Shown: one piece after another, positions 32,181 to 38,704 of the stretch
Layout: every line of letters begins with the position of its first letter
How positions within the stretch are numbered: position 1 is the stretch's first letter
NCBI RefSeq assembly: GCF_000321025.1
Contig: NZ_HE610718.1
Location: forward strand, 463,286 to 527,285
Direction of reading: 5' to 3'
Source: Peptoniphilus senegalensis JC140
Lineage (GTDB): Bacteria; Bacillota; Clostridia; Tissierellales; Peptoniphilaceae
DNA: 64,000 nucleotides
Position numbers and translations under genes: made by a program
Notes under the pieces: generated by a model
The model's database searches: none
What the model saw: the letters and a program-made list of their open reading frames with translations, nothing else
What the model was told of the DNA's origin: nothing

Positions 32181-32745
32181 ATTCTTTATCAACAAGATAA
32201 TTTACATATTTCCAATCTTTAAAATAGTTCAAGTCTAAACTTGTAATTGCATCTTCCATAATTCTTGCAACAATTGAATATTTAATATTTCCTATCCCTG
32301 CTCCAAAAGCTGGAATAATTATTTTTTTAACACCATTTTCTCTAGCACAGATGATGGTGTTTCTTGTTGCAAAATAAATTGCATTAAGATCGTTAATCTG
32401 ACCAGGAATCTTCATTGTGGGTGTATGAATAAGATTAATAAAATCATTCTTAATAAAAATTGAACTCCCTACAGTTTGGATCCCGTAAAATAACCTCTTT
32501 ATTTCTTCTTGAACTAAGTCTTGAATGTTGATGTTATTCTTTAAATAAAACTCTTGAATATAAAGATCTAAACCTCCGTCCATAATCCCAAATGAATTTG
32601 CAGGGCTAACTAAAGCATCTACGTTTTCATTTTCTGCAGTCTTGCAATAGTCACCTAAAATACAATTGATATTTTCGTGATTAGAAAAAACTCTTTTCCA
32701 TTCATAAATCATGTTTTCATTGTTATCGCATAATATAATTTTCAT
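32173..32745 (-). CDS. Macrodomain protein (predicted ADP-ribose binding/hydrolase)
   Basis: About 190 residues with the macrodomain signature ALVSPANSFGIMDGGLDLYI, and a second loop FGAGIGNIKYSIVARIM; the phosphate-binding loops match Poa1p/DarG/phage-type macrodomains. It binds ADP-ribose and may remove it from DNA, RNA or protein. The ribosome binding site GGGAGG favours ATG 32745 over the upstream start. It is convergent with the ART-like gene and follows the 48-residue membrane gene in the leftward operon. Confidence 0.88.
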   Translation of the reverse strand: MKIILCDNNENMIYEWKRVFSNHENINCILGDYCKTAENENVDALVSPANSFGIMDGGLDLYIQEFYLKNNINIQDLVQEEIKRLFYGIQTVGSSIFIKNDFINLIHTPTMKIPGQINDLNAIYFATRNTIICARENGVKKIIIPAFGAGIGNIKYSIVARIMEDAITSLDLNYFKDWKYVNYLVDKEFI

Positions 32746-32789
32746 ATCTAACCTCCCATTATTTTTAGTACTTATCACCTCATATTTTT

Positions 32790-32936
32790 TTATCTTTTGA
32801 AATTTCTATTTAAAACCCTGTCTATCCATGACATATTGAACTGATCTTTCTTAAATATGTCGTGGATGTTTTTTATTGCTAATAAATTAAAAACTAAAGT
32901 TACTAAACTTAAAATTGTCATTACAAAACTTACCAT
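32790..32936 (-). CDS. Small membrane protein, 48 aa
   Basis: ATG 32936 behind GGATGGTGAGAC. One N-terminal hydrophobic segment (SFVMTILSLVTLVFNLLAI) is followed by a basic polar tail (SWIDRVLNRNFKR). It precedes the macrodomain gene by 44 nt on the same strand. Similar size and topology to those at 31411 and 33372, but I see no sequence identity with them. Confidence 0.68.
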   Translation of the reverse strand: MVSFVMTILSLVTLVFNLLAIKNIHDIFKKDQFNMSWIDRVLNRNFKR

Positions 32937-32954
32937 GTCTCACCATCCTTTATT

Positions 32955-32963
32955 TGCTATAAT
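32955..32963 (+). promoter_or_regulatory. Extended -10 promoter J3 (DUF2513 gene)
   Basis: TGCTATAAT preceded by CACCATCCTTTATT, closely matching J2. It is 26 nt upstream of TTG 32989. Confidence 0.65.
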
Positions 32964-32988
32964 CACCATAGAAAGTGAGGTGACTATA

Positions 32989-33381
32989 TTGAAACTTAAT
33001 AACGACTGTATTCGTGACTTATTACTGACTGTAGAAGAAGAAACTGGATACAATAAAATGATGATTTACAACAATCCAGATTATGAATCCAATAATTTTA
33101 AGCTTCTGTCTAAATATTCTTACGAGGAAATGATCTACCATATAAATCAATGTGAAAAATCTGACTTAATAGAAGTCGGCATTTCTCCAGAAGAATATAC
33201 GACTATCAGCGACTTAACTCCTAAGGGACATAAATACATCTCAGACATACGAAGCGATAATGTCTGGGGTAAAACAAAATCAATAGCCAATAAAATTGGG
33301 GCTAAATCCTTAGATGCAATGGTTCAAATATCTTCTAATGTTATTTCAGAAATAATAAAGCACGAATTTGGTTATCTATGA
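32989..33381 (+). CDS. DUF2513 family phage protein
   Basis: 130 residues starting at TTG 32989 (GAGGTGACTATA in front). It matches DUF2513: LKLNNDCIRDLLLTVEE, MIYHINQCEKSDLIEV, DLTPKGHKYISDIRSDNVW, then SLDAMVQISSNVISEI. The family is frequent in prophages, often near repressors, with a winged-helix look and no settled function. An open frame extends upstream to 32857, but that part lies antisense to the 48-residue gene and upstream of the promoter. Confidence 0.88.
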   Translation: MKLNNDCIRDLLLTVEEETGYNKMMIYNNPDYESNNFKLLSKYSYEEMIYHINQCEKSDLIEVGISPEEYTTISDLTPKGHKYISDIRSDNVWGKTKSIANKIGAKSLDAMVQISSNVISEIIKHEFGYL

Positions 33382-33572
33382 TTTTTATAAAAAATATCTT
33401 CTAAAGTTTTACCTATTGCCGTTTTTATACTTTCCTTAATATCTACATCATCAAGAATTTGTTCTCCATATTTAAGCGACAATAGGTATAATGTCCCTTT
33501 GAGAGCCATATTATTAGAAAGCCATTGAAATACTGCAATTATTAATAAAAGAATTAAAATTATAGTTAACAT
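33372..33572 (-). CDS. Small membrane protein, 66 aa (opposes DUF2513 gene)
   Basis: ATG 33572 behind AGGCAGGTGAGAT. An N-terminal hydrophobic segment (LTIILILLLIIAVFQWL) is followed by an amphipathic region (LDDVDIKESIKTAIGKTLED). Ends overlap the DUF2513 gene by 10 nt in convergent orientation. It is the second gene of the leftward early operon after the Cro-like gene. Confidence 0.7.
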   Translation of the reverse strand: MLTIILILLLIIAVFQWLSNNMALKGTLYLLSLKYGEQILDDVDIKESIKTAIGKTLEDIFYKNHR

Positions 33573-33598
33573 ATCTCACCTGCCTTTATTGTTATCTT

Positions 33599-33615
33599 GT
33601 TACTCAATGCGTAAC
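33599..33615. promoter_or_regulatory. Operator O3 in the Cro-like gene's 3' end
   Basis: GTTACTCAATGCGTAAC, a GTTAC-N7-GTAAC palindrome differing from O1 at two positions. It contains the TGA stop and last codons (Val-Thr-His) of the gene at 33604, so repressor may also roadblock or regulate here. Confidence 0.7.
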
Positions 33616-33810
33616 TTTATTTGCAAAAAAAATTTCCATAGGCTCTTTAATGTCTAAGATTTCAATTAATTTATTGATCTCATCTGTATTAAAGATTTCG
33701 TCTTTCATCCTTCTTCTTAGTGTATTTGGTGTTATACCTAGTTCTCTAGCTATATCTTGTTGTGTATATCCTTTTTCTACAAATAATCCCTTTAGTTTAT
33801 TAATATTCAA
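33604..33810 (-). CDS. Cro-like HTH regulator
   Basis: 68 residues: a single HTH_3-like domain, KGYTQQDIARELGITPNTLRRRMKDE, then a short dimer-forming tail. First gene of the leftward early operon from the PR-like promoter and divergent from the CI-like repressor. It starts at TTG 33810 with AGGAGG-N8. Position and size fit Cro. Confidence 0.88.
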   Translation of the reverse strand: MNINKLKGLFVEKGYTQQDIARELGITPNTLRRRMKDEIFNTDEINKLIEILDIKEPMEIFFANKVTH

Positions 33811-33833
33811 AAAACCACCTCCTAAAATTATTT

Positions 33834-33850
33834 GTTACTCATTGTGTAAC
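33834..33850. promoter_or_regulatory. Operator O1
   Basis: GTTACTCATTGTGTAAC, a GTTAC-N7-GTAAC palindrome just downstream of the leftward -10 (33859-33854). Confidence 0.75.
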
Positions 33851-33853
33851 TTT

Positions 33854-33882
33854 ATAATACCTTTGTTTTTGTTACTTGTCAA
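33854..33882 (-). promoter_or_regulatory. Early leftward promoter (PR-like)
   Basis: Reading leftward: TTGACA (33882-33877), 17-nt spacer, TATTAT (33859-33854). O2 covers the -35 and O1 lies just past the -10, so bound repressor would block it. Confidence 0.88.
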
Positions 33883-33887
33883 GCAAT
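33871..33887. promoter_or_regulatory. Operator O2 (weaker)
   Basis: GTTACTTGTCAAGCAAT, matching GTTAC-N7-GYAAY; it overlaps the -35 of the leftward promoter. Confidence 0.6.
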
Positions 33888-33913
33888 TTATTTTGTATTT
33901 TAATAAATATTTG

Positions 33914-33942
33914 TTGCTTTAAGAGTAATTTTTTGATATTAT
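33914..33942 (+). promoter_or_regulatory. Repressor promoter (PRM-like)
   Basis: TTGCTT at 33914-33919, 17-nt spacer, TATTAT at 33937-33942. About 25 nt upstream of the CI-like start, with AAGGGGG as the ribosome site. Confidence 0.75.
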
Positions 33943-33966
33943 AAGCATATATAAGGGGGTTAAGTA

Positions 33967-34608
33967 ATGAATATAGGGAATAGAATAAAAAGAAAAAGAC
34001 TTGAAAACAATTTAACATTAGAAGAACTAGGGAAAAAGGCTGATGTTAGTAGAGCAACTATGCAAAGATATGAAAGTGGCAAAATAACTAACATTCCTTC
34101 AGATAGAATAGAAAGAATATCTGAAGCACTCGGTGTATCTCCTGCTTTTATTATGGGCTGGGAAGATGAAAATAATGAACCAATTCTTGAAAATATTCCT
34201 GGTATTATTACACCCATAAAGATGAAAAGAATCCCTATCCTTGGAACTATTTCCTGTGGTAATCCTATTTTTGCTGATCAAAATTATGATGGATATTTTA
34301 TGATAGATACCAACCTTCCTGAAGCTGACTTTGTCCTAAAAGCAAAGGGCGATAGCATGATAGAAGCTAATATTTTTGAAGGCGACTTCGTGTTTTTTAG
34401 AAAACAAAGGGATGTAGATAATGGCACTATAGCTGCTGTTTTGATTGATGAAGAAGCTACTTTAAAAAGGGTAAATAAATCTAATGATGTGCTTATCTTA
34501 CAACCTTGCAATAAAAACTATGAACCACTTATATATTCAAAAGATGATGATAAAAATATAGTGATACTTGGCCAAATGGTCGGTGTTTATTCTAATAGAT
34601 GCAAATAA
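33967..34608 (+). CDS. CI-like repressor (HTH plus S24 peptidase)
   Basis: 213 residues. The HTH_3 domain covers 1-62 (NLTLEELGKKADVSRATMQRYESG). The C-terminal LexA/UmuD-type peptidase has its cleavage site at Cys97-Gly98, nucleophile Ser130 in KGDSMIEA, and general-base Lys167 in EATLKRV. RecA-stimulated self-cleavage during DNA damage would relieve repression of the leftward promoter at 33854-33882. It is followed 25 nt later by a lipoprotein gene in the same direction, so both would be made in the lysogen. Confidence 0.95.
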   Translation: MNIGNRIKRKRLENNLTLEELGKKADVSRATMQRYESGKITNIPSDRIERISEALGVSPAFIMGWEDENNEPILENIPGIITPIKMKRIPILGTISCGNPIFADQNYDGYFMIDTNLPEADFVLKAKGDSMIEANIFEGDFVFFRKQRDVDNGTIAAVLIDEEATLKRVNKSNDVLILQPCNKNYEPLIYSKDDDKNIVILGQMVGVYSNRCK

Positions 34609-34633
34609 AGATTGATTATGAAAGGTGGTGAAA

Positions 34634-35089
34634 ATGATGATGAAAAAATTATTAGTAGTATTATTAGCTGCTATGTTTCTAGTTGCATGTGGAAATAATA
34701 AACCAGCTGAATCTAAAACAGAAGCTGAACCTAAAACTGAACCTGAAGTTGTTACTGAAATGGGATCTGGTAATTTTTACTTGGTAAATGAAAGTGGATC
34801 CACTAAGGATAAAGAATCTATTGAGGTTATGGCTGAAAAAGATACTTCCCTATTACAAATTGGAATTGAAACTGAAGGTATTGATGGTTCTCTAGTATCT
34901 TATATTTACATTGATGGTAAATTAGCAACTAAAGAACAACTTTCTGATAGTCAAGCTTCATTAGATTTATCTGAAGACTTTTTAAAACCTGGTGATCACC
35001 AAGTAGTTTTGAAACAATATCCGGATAATGATGAAAAGGCTGACCCTGTTACTGTAAAGGTAGCAAATTATAAAGTTAGTGAATTATAA
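34634..35089 (+). CDS. Prophage lipoprotein in the lysogeny operon
   Basis: 152 residues. Signal peptide MMMKKLLVVLLAAMFLVACG with lipobox LVAC, so lipid-anchored at the outer face of the membrane. A Glu/Lys/Pro spacer follows, then a beta-rich domain (SGNFYLVNESGS, SLVSYIYIDGKLATKEQ, KPGDHQVVLKQYP). Lies between repressor and integrase, the slot where the Ltp lipoprotein of phage TP-J34 blocks DNA entry of related phages. I infer a superinfection-exclusion role only by position. AAAGGTGG precedes ATG 34634. Confidence 0.82.
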   Translation: MMMKKLLVVLLAAMFLVACGNNKPAESKTEAEPKTEPEVVTEMGSGNFYLVNESGSTKDKESIEVMAEKDTSLLQIGIETEGIDGSLVSYIYIDGKLATKEQLSDSQASLDLSEDFLKPGDHQVVLKQYPDNDEKADPVTVKVANYKVSEL

Positions 35090-35097
35090 TTAAAAAA

Positions 35098-35128
35098 ATC
35101 CTTGGCTGCCGCTAAACATACCAAGGAT
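35098..35128 (+). repeat. Hairpin between lipoprotein and integrase
   Basis: ATCCTTGG and CCAAGGAT pair with a 15-nt loop. No U-tract follows directly; it may stabilise the message end or add to the terminator at 35134-35186. Confidence 0.5.
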
Positions 35129-35133
35129 AGTGT

Positions 35134-35186
35134 AGGATTATGATATAACCCCCAACATTTATATTATATCATAGTCCTTATTTTTT
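35134..35186 (+). terminator. Terminator before the integrase gene
   Basis: AGGATTATGATATAA pairs with TTATATCATAGTCCT (one G-U pair), followed by TATTTTTT. The integrase ribosome site (TAAGGAG) comes immediately after, so integrase translation from read-through RNA may also be affected. Confidence 0.7.
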
Positions 35187-35198
35187 AAGGAGTAAATT

Positions 35199-36386
35199 AT
35201 GAAAGAAAAAAATTCAAATGGCTTAGGTAGTCTTACTTATTCCATGCGTAATGGCAAAAAATATTGGACCGGTCGTGTTACTTTAGGTCAAGACTTGGAA
35301 GGTAAGTTAGTTAGAAAATCATTCTCTAGCTACAAAAAATATGATGTAATTGAAAAAATGCAAAAGGCCTTAGCTCAAACTAATATTGCTGGCTTCACTA
35401 CTTCTGGCGACCGTCACCTTGATGAATTTATGTCCTACTGGCTCTATAATATCAAGACTAAGGAAATAAAAAGCACTACTGTAGTTAGGTATGAAAGCAT
35501 TTTAAAATGGCACATTATGCCCTATCCTTTTTCTAAAATAAAAGTAAAGGATATAACTATTCTTAATCTTCAAAATTTTATAAATTTATTAGCTGATGAT
35601 GAAAAAACATCAATTAATACTGTTAAAAGTACTTTAATCTTAATTAAAAACTTCTTAGACTATACCATTGTTCTTGGTATCTTCCCTAATAACCCTGCTG
35701 ATTATGTAAAAGTTCCTAAAAAGAAAAAAGTTGAAAATACCGGCAAATATAGAATATTTTCTGCTGATGAGCAAAAACTTATAATAAATAATTTAGATCT
35801 TGAAGATCCTGTTGAACAAATGTTATATATTGATTTCTTCACTGGTCTTAGAAGAAATGAAATCCGTGGACTTCGCTGGGAAAATTATTCTGATGGAACT
35901 CTAACTATAGCTCAGCAATTAGTTAGATCTTATAAATTTGAAAAAGATGGCTCAAAAACTTTAAATAAAAATTCTCCTCAGGATCTAAAAACTGAAAGTT
36001 CTTTTAGAACTATTGTATTGCCAAAAGTGGCTGATAATCTTATACAAAAAATAAAAATTAATTCTTATGAAAAGCACCTAAGGCTTGGTGTTCCTTTTAC
36101 TGATGATGCATTTATATTTTCTGATGCTCTTTTAAAACCAATAGAAGAAAAGCGTGCAAATAGAAGGCTACAAGCTATTTGTAGAAAAATAGGAATTGAA
36201 CCTAGACCATTACATTCCATCCGTCACTCTTACGCTACTAGACTTTTTGAAGCTGATGTTGATATAAAGACTGTGCAAAAACTAATGGGCCATTCTGACT
36301 ATAAAACTACATTGAATATTTATGTTCATGTTATGGATGAAGAAAAAGAAAAAGCTGCAGCTGTTTTGGATGCAATGTATAATTAA
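35199..36386 (+). CDS. int: Tyrosine integrase
   Basis: 395 residues. The N-terminal AP2-like arm-binding domain (ANGKKYWTGRVTLG-type; residues 10-50) is followed by a SAM-like core-binding domain (70-170) and the catalytic domain. Catalytic residues: Arg218 in TGLRRNE, His339 and Arg342 in HSIRHSYA, His365 in MGHSD, Tyr375 in NIYVHV. It integrates the phage at tRNA-Pro; attR lies 87 nt past its stop, with arm-type repeats in between. Confidence 0.96.
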   Translation: MKEKNSNGLGSLTYSMRNGKKYWTGRVTLGQDLEGKLVRKSFSSYKKYDVIEKMQKALAQTNIAGFTTSGDRHLDEFMSYWLYNIKTKEIKSTTVVRYESILKWHIMPYPFSKIKVKDITILNLQNFINLLADDEKTSINTVKSTLILIKNFLDYTIVLGIFPNNPADYVKVPKKKKVENTGKYRIFSADEQKLIINNLDLEDPVEQMLYIDFFTGLRRNEIRGLRWENYSDGTLTIAQQLVRSYKFEKDGSKTLNKNSPQDLKTESSFRTIVLPKVADNLIQKIKINSYEKHLRLGVPFTDDAFIFSDALLKPIEEKRANRRLQAICRKIGIEPRPLHSIRHSYATRLFEADVDIKTVQKLMGHSDYKTTLNIYVHVMDEEKEKAAAVLDAMYN

Positions 36387-36390
36387 TTTT

Positions 36391-36414
36391 GTTGCCAACT
36401 CGTTACCAACTTTT
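36391..36414 (+). repeat. Right integrase arm-type repeats
   Basis: GTTGCCAACT then CGTTACCAACT plus TTT, the same 11-bp units as at 3201-3224. Starts 5 nt past the integrase stop. Confidence 0.6.
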
Positions 36415-36472
36415 GAAAAAATAATAATTGTAAGTGTTGGAAGTAAGCCATTATAAAAACTTTGGTGTTACT

Positions 36473-36489
36473 TCCTCTCACCCCGACCA
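36473..36489 (+). other. attR core
   Basis: Second copy of TCCTCTCACCCCGACCA, equal to the 3' end of tRNA-Pro. This copy is the original host 3' end, displaced about 33.4 kb from the tRNA body. Confidence 0.93.
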
Positions 36490-36501
36490 TTTTTTTATTA
36501 T

Positions 36502-36526
36502 GAAGGCGAAAGCTTTCTTTTTTTTT
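36502..36526 (+). terminator. Original tRNA-Pro terminator
   Basis: GAAGGC-GAAA-GCTTTC hairpin (one G-U pair, GNRA loop) followed by nine T. It is just past attR, so it ended the tRNA-Pro transcript before phage insertion. The rest of 36490-36856 shows no gene; only this hairpin and the promoter at 36793 are evident. Confidence 0.78.
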
Positions 36527-36792
36527 GCTTTTTTGACTTTATGTTGGAAAAAAGATCTCCCAATAGCTTTTTATTTTAATCTTTATTAAAAATATAATTT
36601 TTCTAAGATATTATCCTAACAATTACTTCTTCAAGACATTTCCTTTTCTATAAGTTTTTTATAACTATCCAACTATAAATTTACAAATATTAATTTTAAA
36701 AAGGAAAATATATATAATTTAATTACTTTTGTAAAATATTTTATCTTTTCCTGCAAACGATTGTTAGCTTGATATTCTTTAATTTTTATGAC

Positions 36793-36821
36793 TTGTATTT
36801 ATTAATTTATTGTTCTATAAT
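36793..36821 (+). promoter_or_regulatory. Promoter of the CstA-family gene
   Basis: TTGTAT at 36793-36798, 17-nt spacer, TATAAT at 36816-36821, 36 nt before the start at 36857. Confidence 0.75.
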
Positions 36822-36856
36822 TAAATTAATAATAATAAAAGTAAAGGAGGATTTAT

Positions 36857-38311
36857 ATGTTACTATTTATTATTGGACTTATAATATTGCTTGGTGGCGG
36901 ATTTTTCTATTCTAAATATGTAGAAAGTCAATTGGCACCTGATGACAGAGAAACTCCAGCTGTTAGAAAAGCTGATGGAGTTGACTATGTAGTAATGAGC
37001 GAAAAGAAAAACTGGCTCATCAATCTACTTAACATTGCAGGTATGGGACCTATCATTGGACCTATCCAAGGTATTCTTTTTGGACCTATTGCTTTTCTAG
37101 CAATTCCAATCGGTTGCGTATTTGCAGGTGCAGTTCACGATTACATTACTGGATTCATTTCAATGAGAAATGGTGGATCACAAGTACCTAAGCTTGTTGG
37201 TAAGTATATTGGCGATGGAGTTCGTAAATTCTACAATATTGTTATTGCAATTTTACTTCTTTTAACTGGTGTAGTTTTTGTTTATACTCCTGGAGACTTA
37301 ATTGCAAATGATATTCTTAAAGTTGGAGCTAATTCAAATGTTATTTGGATCATCTATGCAGTAATTTTTGTTTACTACATTCTTTCAACAATTCTTCCTA
37401 TTGATAAATTAATTGGTAGAATTTATCCAATCTTTGGTGCATTCCTTATTATCTCTGCTATTGGAGTATTTATCGGACTATTTGTTAAGGGTCAAGGACA
37501 CTTTGCTTTTGAAAATGCTGGACTTCTTGCAGAACACCCACTTGGACAAAGATTTATCCCATCATTCTTTATCACAGTTGCTTGTGGTATCTTATCAGGT
37601 TTCCACGGTTCTCAAGTAACACTTATTTCTAGAACTGTTAAATCTGAATCAGAAGCAAGAACAACTTTCTATTCAACTATGATTGCTGAAGGTTTTATCG
37701 CAATGGTTTGGGCAGCAGGTGCAATAGTTCTTTTCTCTTCCGGACAAGCTGCACTTGACACTCCTGGTACAATTATGGTTGGCCAAGTTTCTAAATACTT
37801 CATGGGTAATGTTGGAGGACTCCTTGCAGTTATTGGTGTTATTGCACTTCCTATCACTTCTGGTGATACTGCATTTAGATCTCTTAGACTTATAATTTCT
37901 GAAGAATTAAAGATTGACCAAAGATCTGGAGCAAAGAGAGCAGGACTTTCTGCTGTATTATTTATACCAGCTTTTGCAATTTTATACTTTGCAAAGACAA
38001 ATCCTAATGGATTTAACCTCCTTTGGAGATATTTTGGTTTCACAAACCAATTCGTAGCAATATTTGCACTTGCAGTTGCTAGTATTTATCTAATCAACAA
38101 CAACAAAAATTATATTATCACTTTGATTCCAGGTACTTTCTATACATTTATAGTATTTGCATTTATTATAAATGTTAAAGGTCTTGGACTAGGAATGCCT
38201 TTCTCAATTGCTTACCCTGCAGCAGGCATTATAGCAGCACTATATGCTTTCTTTGTTGTTAAGCTTGGCAAGAAAAATCAAAGTAGAATTCAATCTATAA
38301 TTTTAGACTAA
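36857..38311 (+). CDS. CstA-family carbon starvation/peptide-pyruvate transporter
   Basis: 484 residues with about 13 hydrophobic segments. The CstA signature is seen in NIAGMGPIIGPIQGILFGPIA and FAGAVHDYITGFISMRNGG; later GILSGFHGSQVTLISRTVKSE and LPITSGDTAFRSLRLII. Family members take up peptides or pyruvate on starvation (CstA, BtsT). This is a short form, lacking the extra C-terminal part of E. coli CstA (about 700 residues). AAAGGAGG precedes the ATG. Its terminator (38324-38355) makes it a single-gene unit. Confidence 0.92.
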   Translation: MLLFIIGLIILLGGGFFYSKYVESQLAPDDRETPAVRKADGVDYVVMSEKKNWLINLLNIAGMGPIIGPIQGILFGPIAFLAIPIGCVFAGAVHDYITGFISMRNGGSQVPKLVGKYIGDGVRKFYNIVIAILLLLTGVVFVYTPGDLIANDILKVGANSNVIWIIYAVIFVYYILSTILPIDKLIGRIYPIFGAFLIISAIGVFIGLFVKGQGHFAFENAGLLAEHPLGQRFIPSFFITVACGILSGFHGSQVTLISRTVKSESEARTTFYSTMIAEGFIAMVWAAGAIVLFSSGQAALDTPGTIMVGQVSKYFMGNVGGLLAVIGVIALPITSGDTAFRSLRLIISEELKIDQRSGAKRAGLSAVLFIPAFAILYFAKTNPNGFNLLWRYFGFTNQFVAIFALAVASIYLINNNKNYIITLIPGTFYTFIVFAFIINVKGLGLGMPFSIAYPAAGIIAALYAFFVVKLGKKNQSRIQSIILD

Positions 38312-38323
38312 TTATTTTTAAGT

Positions 38324-38355
38324 AAGAGGTGGATGGAAAGTGCCACCTCTTTTTT
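38324..38355 (+). terminator. Terminator after the CstA-family gene
   Basis: AAGAGGTGG and CCACCTCTT form a perfect 9-bp stem with a 10-nt loop, followed by TTTT. Confidence 0.85.
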
Positions 38356-38367
38356 AATGGAGGTTTT

Positions 38368-38688
38368 ATGAACTTTATACTAAATGATAAGGCGATAAGC
38401 TATCTTAAAAAGAAAAATATTAATAAACTTTTTGTGAATCCTGATGTCGATGTCAAGGCTTGCTGTTGCGGTGTTGGTACATTTGATTTTGACATAAGTA
38501 CGAAAGAAAATGAAGACAAGAGTAGGTACAAAGAAGTGGAAATTTCTGGCATATCTATTTTCTATAATCCAACTATTGAGCTTTACTTCGAAGGCCGTGA
38601 AGACACCGAGATAATTATTTCTGCTGTAGGAATAGGAAATTTTAAAAAATTATTTGTGGAAAACGAAATAAATTCAATTGACCAGTGA
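38368..38688 (+). CDS. Small HesB-like protein with CCC motif
   Basis: 106 residues. It has the look of a small HesB/IscA-type fold: a helix (DKAISYLKKKNI), then VDVKACCCGVGTFDFDI, and a C-terminal half with ISIFYNPTIELYFEGR. Three consecutive Cys are unusual; HesB/CC-motif proteins can bind Fe-S or metal, but the canonical C-terminal Cys-Gly-Cys of IscA is missing. A frame extends upstream to 38329 through the terminator; GGAGG is spaced for ATG 38368. Function unknown. Confidence 0.6.
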   Translation: MNFILNDKAISYLKKKNINKLFVNPDVDVKACCCGVGTFDFDISTKENEDKSRYKEVEISGISIFYNPTIELYFEGREDTEIIISAVGIGNFKKLFVENEINSIDQ

Positions 38689-38704
38689 ATCGATGAGTGA
38701 TTAG

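Larger units (their letters stand above)
3070..36489. mobile_element. Complete-looking temperate siphovirus prophage (~33.4 kb)
   Basis: Bounded by the 17-bp att cores. Modules run integrase and lysogeny (right), then early/replication, packaging, HK97-type head, siphovirus tail and lysis (left, next to tRNA-Pro). Every essential module is present: TerS/TerL, portal, protease, capsid, connectors, tail tube, chaperone, tape measure, distal tail, tail-associated protein, fibre, holin and endolysin. None of the core structural genes shows a disabling mutation, so it could be inducible. Confidence 0.95.

Noticed and set aside
32857-32988. Upstream extension of the DUF2513 frame
   Set aside because: Lies antisense to the 48-residue gene and upstream of promoter J3; DUF2513 similarity begins at the TTG codon at 32989.
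37669-38043. 124-codon minus-strand frame inside the CstA-family gene
   Set aside because: Shadow of a clear transporter gene.
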